From NCBI GenBank assembly GCA_016930735.1, contig JAFGGF010000122.1:1-33658 (forward strand): a stretch of 33,658 nt of DNA. Direction: 5' to 3'. The notes below the pieces were generated by a model that had not been told where the DNA came from, did not search any database, and worked only from the letters and a program-made list of their open reading frames with translations. The stretch's first letter is position 1; each line of letters starts with the position of its first letter. The translations under genes were made by a program, and so were the position numbers. Shown here in pieces: positions 27,763-33,658 of the stretch. This DNA comes from Prolixibacteraceae bacterium. Lineage in GTDB: Bacteria; Bacteroidota; Bacteroidia; Bacteroidales; Prolixibacteraceae.

Positions 27763-29688
27763 ATGAATTTTCAAAGAATAAAAATTCTCTTTTTTATATT
27801 TTGTATAATTTGCTTAAACGTTTTATTCGTAAACGGACAAAACGAAACCAATTGTTTTTTAAATGATTTTGAGCCCAAATCGGCAACAATCCCGGTTTTT
27901 GAACTTGCAGACAAAACCCTGGAAGCACCGAATGTTACAGTAAAAATATATGCTGATACCTTGTCAAAGATATCCAGGTATATTTTCGGAAATGCCTGGG
28001 CGGTTTGGGTGGGCAATGTTACCAACGATCCGGTTTTGTTAAATAACGTTCAAACACTCAATCCTTCTCTTATCCGTTTTCCCGGTGGCAGCTGGGCCGA
28101 TATATTTTTCTGGAACGGGAACCCGGCAGACATTCCGGATTCGATTTATGATGGAACCACAAGTAAAAAAACAAAATTCTACGCAATTTCGGGGAAAAAC
28201 GACTGGCCAACCACCACCGCGAATTACTACAAAATGCGGGAAGAAACCGGTTCCCAGGGTTTAATTTCCATCAATTATGGCTACGCCAGATACGGCCTCA
28301 GTGAAAAACCTGCTGAACAGGCAGCCCATATGGCTGCCGAATGGGTGCGCTTTGATAACGGAAGGACTAAGTTCTGGGAAATCGGAAATGAAAACGCCGG
28401 TCCCTGGGAAGCAGGCTGGATGATTGATACATCAACAAACAAAGATGACCAGCCAAAGGTTATAACCGGAGAATTATACGGTAAACATTTTAAAATCTTT
28501 GCCGATTCCATGCGGGCTGCTGCCACAGAAATTGGTGCGGAAATTTATATCGGTGGTCAGGTTTTGCATTTTGACGGCACTGACAGCTGGAATTCACCAG
28601 ACAGAAAATGGAATGAAGGTTTTTTCAGAGAAGTTGGCGATGCCGCCGATTTTTATGTCATGCACAATTATTATGGTTCGGGAGCAACGGTTAATAATGT
28701 ATTATCTGCTGCGCTTTCTGAACCACAAAAAAATATTGAATTTATCAGACAAGATATCGAAAATAAAAATGCATCCTATAAACCTGTTGCTGTTACCGAA
28801 TATAACATGAATCACAACGACAGCAATCCTCAGATGACAGTTTCATTTATCAATGGAATTCAGGCTGTTATTCTGTTTAATGAATTTATAGAAAACAATT
28901 ACGGGCTTGCTGCACGATGGTTATTGGTAACCGGAGAATCGGGAATGTTCTATGATGGCGATAACACCAGTTTACGATGGCAGCCCAGGCCTGATTTTTA
29001 TTATGCCTATTACCAGCAGAAATTTACCGGAGACCATGCAGTATCCACATCTTCAAACAACTCAAATATACTGGCCTATGCATCCAAATTTGCATCGGGA
29101 GAAACAGGAGTGGTTATTGTAAATAAAGGTACAACAGACCGGATCGTAAGTATTAAACCAACTGACATACCTGTCGGAGAAAAGTATTATTGCTACACTC
29201 TGACCGGTGGTTCTGACAATGGCGATTTTTCGTTTTATGTTTCCATAAACGATGAAAGCCCTTCAGGAACCCAATGGGGCCCCCGGGAGAATCTTGAAAA
29301 TATTCCGGCCAAAGCATATTTTATTGAAGATGATATTCTGGTTGATTCTCCGGCACGCTCGGTTCAGTTTCTTTTACTTGATTCCGGAGATAAACTTATG
29401 CATACAAAACAAATTGCCGTGTTGGATGATTTGCCTGCTTTACATTGTTTTCCCAATCCGTTTAGCGCAAATACTACAATTGAATTTCAAATATCGGCAC
29501 CTGATGTTGTTTCACTGGAAATATATAACCAAACAGGTTCAAAAACAAGCACTCTTGTACATGCACCCTTACCTGGGGGAATACATACCTTTCATTTTAA
29601 CAGGAATTCCCTCGCCGATGGAATTTATTTCTGTAAATTACAAACCGGAAAGTATACAATTACTCAAAAAATAGTTTTAATGAAATAA
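27763..29688 (+). CDS. Secreted clan GH-A-like glycosidase (arabinofuranosidase/GH51-like) with T9SS C-terminal domain
   Basis: Signal peptide; SLIRFPGGSWADIFFWNG, FWEIGNENAGPWEAGW (putative acid/base E) and VAVTEYNMNH (putative nucleophile E); CTD LHCFPNPFSANTTIEFQI...LADGIYFCKLQTGKYTITQKIVLMK. Confidence 0.75.
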   Translation: MNFQRIKILFFIFCIICLNVLFVNGQNETNCFLNDFEPKSATIPVFELADKTLEAPNVTVKIYADTLSKISRYIFGNAWAVWVGNVTNDPVLLNNVQTLNPSLIRFPGGSWADIFFWNGNPADIPDSIYDGTTSKKTKFYAISGKNDWPTTTANYYKMREETGSQGLISINYGYARYGLSEKPAEQAAHMAAEWVRFDNGRTKFWEIGNENAGPWEAGWMIDTSTNKDDQPKVITGELYGKHFKIFADSMRAAATEIGAEIYIGGQVLHFDGTDSWNSPDRKWNEGFFREVGDAADFYVMHNYYGSGATVNNVLSAALSEPQKNIEFIRQDIENKNASYKPVAVTEYNMNHNDSNPQMTVSFINGIQAVILFNEFIENNYGLAARWLLVTGESGMFYDGDNTSLRWQPRPDFYYAYYQQKFTGDHAVSTSSNNSNILAYASKFASGETGVVIVNKGTTDRIVSIKPTDIPVGEKYYCYTLTGGSDNGDFSFYVSINDESPSGTQWGPRENLENIPAKAYFIEDDILVDSPARSVQFLLLDSGDKLMHTKQIAVLDDLPALHCFPNPFSANTTIEFQISAPDVVSLEIYNQTGSKTSTLVHAPLPGGIHTFHFNRNSLADGIYFCKLQTGKYTITQKIVLMK

Positions 29689-29700
29689 CCTTTCATTGAT

Positions 29701-29719
29701 CCGGATTTTATAAATCCGG
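29701..29719 (+). terminator. Hairpin CCGGATTT-TAT-AAATCCGG after the GH-A-like gene, followed by a T run
   Basis: 8-bp perfect stem, 3-nt loop, 12 nt after stop 29688. The T run begins about 10 nt later, so it is a weak intrinsic terminator candidate. Confidence 0.45.
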
Positions 29720-29736
29720 CAATACATGATTTTTTT

Positions 29737-29744
29737 TATATTTG
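29737..29744 (+). promoter_or_regulatory. Bacteroidetes -7 element TATATTTG upstream of the GH43 gene
   Basis: Exact match to TAnnTTTG, 60 nt upstream of ATG 29804. Confidence 0.5.
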
Positions 29745-29803
29745 AACAATTACTTTCAATATTGCCAGAATTGGTATAACATAATAATAAATAAAAATTT
29801 CGC

Positions 29804-31405
29804 ATGAAAAATCTTATTGCCATTCTGTTACTTGCCATAACATTTCATTCAATTGCCCAGAATAATTCAAGGCTGGTAAGGCAGAATCCATTTGCAGCAC
29901 CTCCGGGGCCGGATGAACCGGCAACTTTTCATAATCCCGTAATTCCGGGTTTTCATTCCGATCCTAGTATTTGCCGGGTAGGCGATGACTACTACCTGAT
30001 TACAAGCACCTTTGAATATTTTCCCGGAGTTCCGGTTTATCACAGCAAGGACCTTGTAAACTGGGATTTGATAGGATACTGTTTGGATCGTAAGGAACAG
30101 ATTCCCAGGGGAATTAATATATACGCTGCTACCATACGGTATCATGAGGGCATATTTTATATGATTACAACCAACATAACAGGGGGAGGAAATTTTTATG
30201 TAACTGCTACAAATCCGGCAGGCCCCTGGTCCGATCCGGTTTGGTTAAGTGGAGTTCCGGGAATTGACCCCGACCTCTTCTGGGATGAAGACGGGAAAAG
30301 TTATATCATTTCTTCTGAATTTAATCTTTTTGAAGTTGATCTGGAAGCCGGTAAATTATTAACCGAAGGAGAAAAAATCTGGAATGGAACCGGAGGGCGC
30401 TATGCAGAAGGTCCGCATATTTATAAAAAGGATGGATTTTACTACCTTATGGCAGCCGAAGGTGGTACCGAAGAAGCCCATTCAGAAACCATTGCCCGAA
30501 GCCATAACATTTGGGGACCGTACACCGAAAACCCTGCAAGCCCGATTCTTGCCCATGCCAATGCTGCCGGCCAACAAAGCCCGATACAGGGAGTGGGGCA
30601 TGCCGATATAATTCAGGCTCACGACGACTCATGGTGGATTGTTTTTCATGGCTACCGAACCATTTCTTACCCTGTCCATCACCTGCTTGGCCGCGAAACC
30701 TGCCTGGCTCCGGTTTCATGGCCAAAAAACGGCTGGCCTGTTGTAAATGGCAATGGTGTTGTGTTTGAAAAAATGACCTGCCCCACCCTTCCGTTAAAAT
30801 CCTACCAGGAAAAACCGGTACGTATTGATTTTGACCAACCATTGGGGCTTGAATGGAATTATATTCAGTATCCCGAATCCGATAATTTTTCTATAGATGC
30901 AAAAAAAGGATTTCTACGGTTAAGAGGAACCGCGGAAACTATCAACATAAATAAAACATCAACATTTGTCGGCAGGCGAATCGAGGATTTTACTTTTACA
31001 ATTACTACTCAATTGGATTTTAATCCCGGAAGCGATAACGAAGAAGCCGGGATTATCCTTCTTAATAACGGAACCCATTTCGACCTTGTTATCAGCAAAA
31101 TTAAAAACAAGCGGATTCTGATAGTAAAACTTCAGTTTGGCTCAATCATCTATGAATCCGATCCGGTAGTACTTAAATCGGGTCCGGTTAACCTGCAAAT
31201 TAAAGGAGATAAAAACACCTATTCATTCTTCTGTTCTCAGGGGAACGATGATTACAAAAAGATCGAACAGGTTGACGCTCGCTTTTTAAGTACTGAAACA
31301 GCCGGTGGTTTTACCGGTGTTTATGTTGGATTGTATGCTACCGGCAATGGGAAAGCGTCGAAAGCTGCTGCTGACTATGACTGGTTTGAGTATGTAAAGA
31401 ATTAA
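29804..31405 (+). CDS. GH43 family beta-xylosidase/alpha-L-arabinofuranosidase with C-terminal beta-sandwich
   Basis: TFHNPVIPGFHSDPSICRVGDDYYLITSTFEYFPGVPVYHSKDLVNWDLIGYCLDR, GIDPDLFWDEDGKSY, EGPHIYKKDGFYYLMAAEGGT motifs. Signal peptide MKNLIAILLLAITFHSIAQ. Confidence 0.92.
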   Translation: MKNLIAILLLAITFHSIAQNNSRLVRQNPFAAPPGPDEPATFHNPVIPGFHSDPSICRVGDDYYLITSTFEYFPGVPVYHSKDLVNWDLIGYCLDRKEQIPRGINIYAATIRYHEGIFYMITTNITGGGNFYVTATNPAGPWSDPVWLSGVPGIDPDLFWDEDGKSYIISSEFNLFEVDLEAGKLLTEGEKIWNGTGGRYAEGPHIYKKDGFYYLMAAEGGTEEAHSETIARSHNIWGPYTENPASPILAHANAAGQQSPIQGVGHADIIQAHDDSWWIVFHGYRTISYPVHHLLGRETCLAPVSWPKNGWPVVNGNGVVFEKMTCPTLPLKSYQEKPVRIDFDQPLGLEWNYIQYPESDNFSIDAKKGFLRLRGTAETININKTSTFVGRRIEDFTFTITTQLDFNPGSDNEEAGIILLNNGTHFDLVISKIKNKRILIVKLQFGSIIYESDPVVLKSGPVNLQIKGDKNTYSFFCSQGNDDYKKIEQVDARFLSTETAGGFTGVYVGLYATGNGKASKAAADYDWFEYVKN

Positions 31406-31432
31406 GCTGAAAATTCAGGTTATAAACAAAAA

Positions 31433-31460
31433 GCAATCATGAATATTTTATCATGATTGC
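31433..31460. terminator. Hairpin GCAATCATGA-ATATTTTA-TCATGATTGC between convergent genes
   Basis: 10-bp perfect inverted repeat with 8-nt loop, located between the ends of GH43 (+) and DUF4386 (-). Confidence 0.5.
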
Positions 31461-31514
31461 CCATCTTCATTTTAAAGTATATCCGATTTAATCAATTTTA
31501 AATTTAACTATTGT

Positions 31515-32234
31515 TTAATCGTTGCCACATCTGTGTTTTTCAAATTTACGCCTCTTTAAAAAAAGGAACAGGCACAGTGTCAATTCTGAAACCACGGCTA
31601 CAGTCATAACCAATATTTCACTGGTTGAAGAAAGTTCAGGAAAGAGAAAACTGACAAAACAATCGATCAAATAACTGATTCCGGCAGAGGACACTAAAAT
31701 CCCGAGCCACTTTGGAAAATACTCAGCTTTAAAAATTAAAATGCCAAGTAAAATACAACTGATTCCGAAAAACACTCCGCTGATAAGGTAGCCGTAGGAA
31801 TGGGCATTCAGGAAAAGTAACGACAATGAATTTAACTGTTCGCCGGAAAAACTGTTGAGGTAAAAGTCGTCACCAAGGAGCAACAAGGGCAAATAATAAT
31901 TCAGCAAATTAATCCCGATTACAGTAGCCTGTGCCAACCTGAAAAATGCAGCTAAAAGGGAAATCCCCTGGTTAACCGATTTTAAAAGCAGGTAAAAAAG
32001 CAAGGCGAGCCCTACGTCGCTTATGGCCATAATCAAGTCGCTGATAAACCCAAAACGAAACAACAACTCATTTTTTGCAATTTTCTCGGCAGTAGCCATT
32101 GCATCGCCCGGGACAATAATTCCCGAACGGACAAAAAGTTCGCTGAACAACCCGGCCAAAATAACGATCAGGTACAACACACCCGCAGTCCGGGCATTGG
32201 TTTTAATAGTATTTTTTGTTTGAATAGTTTTCAT
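31515..32234 (-). CDS. DUF4386-like membrane protein
   Basis: TNARTAGVLYLIVILAGLFSELFVRSGIIVPGDAMATAEKI and multi-TM topology. Confidence 0.75.
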   Translation of the reverse strand: MKTIQTKNTIKTNARTAGVLYLIVILAGLFSELFVRSGIIVPGDAMATAEKIAKNELLFRFGFISDLIMAISDVGLALLFYLLLKSVNQGISLLAAFFRLAQATVIGINLLNYYLPLLLLGDDFYLNSFSGEQLNSLSLLFLNAHSYGYLISGVFFGISCILLGILIFKAEYFPKWLGILVSSAGISYLIDCFVSFLFPELSSTSEILVMTVAVVSELTLCLFLFLKRRKFEKHRCGND

Positions 32235-32245
32235 GGCTTTGAGTT

Positions 32246-32965
32246 CTAAAATTCTGTTTCTGTTTTTTGTATTTTACGGTATAATGTTTTTGGTTTTCCG
32301 CCCCGGATGATTAACCAAATTGCAAAGCCAACCTCTCCTAAAGTCATCGGCAGCATTAAAATCATTTCCATGGTTTTTATCAGGCTTTCAAATTCGGGAA
32401 AAAGTTGTTTGGCACTATGGATTAAGATGTAAGAAACAGCTGCAAAAACCAGCAGGATTCCCCAAAAGAGGTGGATTCTTTTTGATTTTAATACCAGAAA
32501 TCCAAGTAATAATAAATGAAACCCGAATATTATTAAACCTAAAGACCAAGTGTTTTCAAACGACTGGAAATGTGTGATTACCTGTTGATTTATTGTTTTA
32601 TCAGCAATGGCTGAATTCCCGTTTAAAACTTTCAGGATTTGAAAGAAATTAAAAATGGCAATCCCTAAAGCACCTGAATAGACGATTCTCAGCCATGCCA
32701 TGGCAGCTGAGAGTTTTCTGTTTTCATTTCTGAAAAAGTTATAAAGAGCCCAGGCAACAACCATGTCAAGGATCAGGATTAAAGTCCAACCCATAATTTC
32801 AGCTTTAAAAAGCAAGCCTGACGATTGTAAGTTATTTACTGTGATTTCAGTGTTTCCCGGTACAACAAGCAAGTTGTGGACATATCCAAATGAGAATGCT
32901 GCTGCAACAGCCATCAAGATTAGGGCGAAGCCAGCTATTAATGCAGATTTTCTTTCTGTTTTCAT
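32246..32965 (-). CDS. DUF4386-like membrane protein (diverged tandem paralogue)
   Basis: KSALIAGFALILMAVAAAFSFGYVHNLLVVPGNTEITVNNLQSSGLLFKAEIMGW, similar TM layout and identical length (239 aa) to its neighbour. Confidence 0.65.
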   Translation of the reverse strand: MKTERKSALIAGFALILMAVAAAFSFGYVHNLLVVPGNTEITVNNLQSSGLLFKAEIMGWTLILILDMVVAWALYNFFRNENRKLSAAMAWLRIVYSGALGIAIFNFFQILKVLNGNSAIADKTINQQVITHFQSFENTWSLGLIIFGFHLLLLGFLVLKSKRIHLFWGILLVFAAVSYILIHSAKQLFPEFESLIKTMEMILMLPMTLGEVGFAIWLIIRGGKPKTLYRKIQKTETEF

Positions 32966-32976
32966 TTTTCTGTTTT

Positions 32977-33658
32977 TTAAGGTTGAACAATAATTACTAC
33001 ATTTCCTTTTTTGTGGCCCGAGGCAATATACGTATGAGCTTCAGCAACTTTTTCAAGTGGGTATTGCCGGTCGATAACGGTTTTCAGGTGCCCTTCTGTA
33101 AAAACTTCCACCAACTCAGTGAGCATACTTTTTAATTCTTCATCTTTCCGCAAACCTGTTGCGGCAAATTTGGCTTTCTTTTTACTAAGCATTGACGTCC
33201 ACATCATCTGCAAAAACAACAAAAATTTGAGTACAGGCGAAACATACAAACCTGAACCGGAAAGGATGTTTTTGCTTTTTGAAAAGGAACTTTTTCCGAT
33301 GGTATCATAAACCACGTCATAGGTTTCTTTCACTTTGGTGAAATCTTTTTTAGTGTAGTCAATCACAAAATCAGCGCCCAGCGATTTAACCAGTCCAACA
33401 TTCTGTGTGCTGCATACACTGGTGACTTTGGCACCCATATATTTGGCAATTTGTATTGCTGCTGTTCCCAGGCTTCCCGAAGCCCCGTTTATTAAAACGC
33501 TTTGACCCGGTTTAACGTGGGCAATTTTTTTAAGAAAATTATATGATGTAATATGCCCGTCGCCATAAGTAGCCCCTTCGGCATAACTCATATTTTCGGG
33601 CATGGGCAGGATAACTCCGGTTTCGGGCATTGTAAAATATTCGGCATTGGTGCTGAAT
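32977..33658 (-). CDS. Zinc-type alcohol dehydrogenase / quinone oxidoreductase family protein (5' end outside window)
   Basis: PMPENMSYAEGATYGDGHITSYNFLKKIAHVKPGQSVLINGASGSLGTAAIQIAKYMGAKVTSVCST. The frame stays open upstream of 33630 to the window edge (FSTNAEYFTMPETG...). Confidence 0.88.
   Translation of the reverse strand, partial: FSTNAEYFTMPETGVILPMPENMSYAEGATYGDGHITSYNFLKKIAHVKPGQSVLINGASGSLGTAAIQIAKYMGAKVTSVCSTQNVGLVKSLGADFVIDYTKKDFTKVKETYDVVYDTIGKSSFSKSKNILSGSGLYVSPVLKFLLFLQMMWTSMLSKKKAKFAATGLRKDEELKSMLTELVEVFTEGHLKTVIDRQYPLEKVAEAHTYIASGHKKGNVVIIVQP

Noticed and set aside
30384-30842. Overlapping ORFs in other frames inside the GH43 gene
   Set aside because: Alternative-frame shadows of a strongly supported GH43 coding sequence.
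1-33658. CRISPR arrays, tRNA or rRNA genes, prophage or intact IS elements
   Set aside because: No regularly spaced repeats, no recognisable structural RNA sequence and no transposase, integrase or phage ORFs were seen by eye. Small RNAs cannot be excluded without a covariance-model search.

Overview
The window is an AT-rich Bacteroidetes-type chromosomal segment. This call rests on TAnnTTTG-like promoters, type IX secretion (T9SS) C-terminal domains and a PorZ-like protein. No rRNA, tRNA, CRISPR array or intact transposase was seen. Left to right it contains: the 3' end of an ArnT-family glycosyltransferase; rdgB; a PorZ-like beta-propeller protein; recO; a Memo-AMMECR1 fusion (AmmeMemoRadiSam B+A); a SPOR lipoprotein; a stand-alone Vsr endonuclease; a beta-phosphoglucomutase-like HAD enzyme; a T9SS PL9-like pectate lyase; a molybdenum hydroxylase operon (XdhC-MocA fusion, one 2Fe-2S subunit, two tandem Mo-binding subunits); and a zinc/manganese-type ABC uptake operon (two permeases, a solute-binding protein, a coiled-coil porin-like protein and a HxH-rich two-TM protein, with no local ATPase). 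These are followed by a pectin side-chain sugar island (TIM-barrel epimerase/isomerase-like protein, GH51, rhaT, rhaA, a decayed GH78 rhamnosidase remnant, a T9SS clan GH-A-like glycosidase, GH43), two DUF4386 membrane proteins and a truncated zinc-type alcohol dehydrogenase/quinone reductase. The most notable signals are the GH78 pseudogene lying in frame directly behind the rhaA stop codon, the unusual metal-uptake operon with two perfect palindromes upstream of its porin gene, and the two Mo-hydroxylase paralogues served by one Fe-S subunit. No completely new system could be demonstrated from sequence alone.
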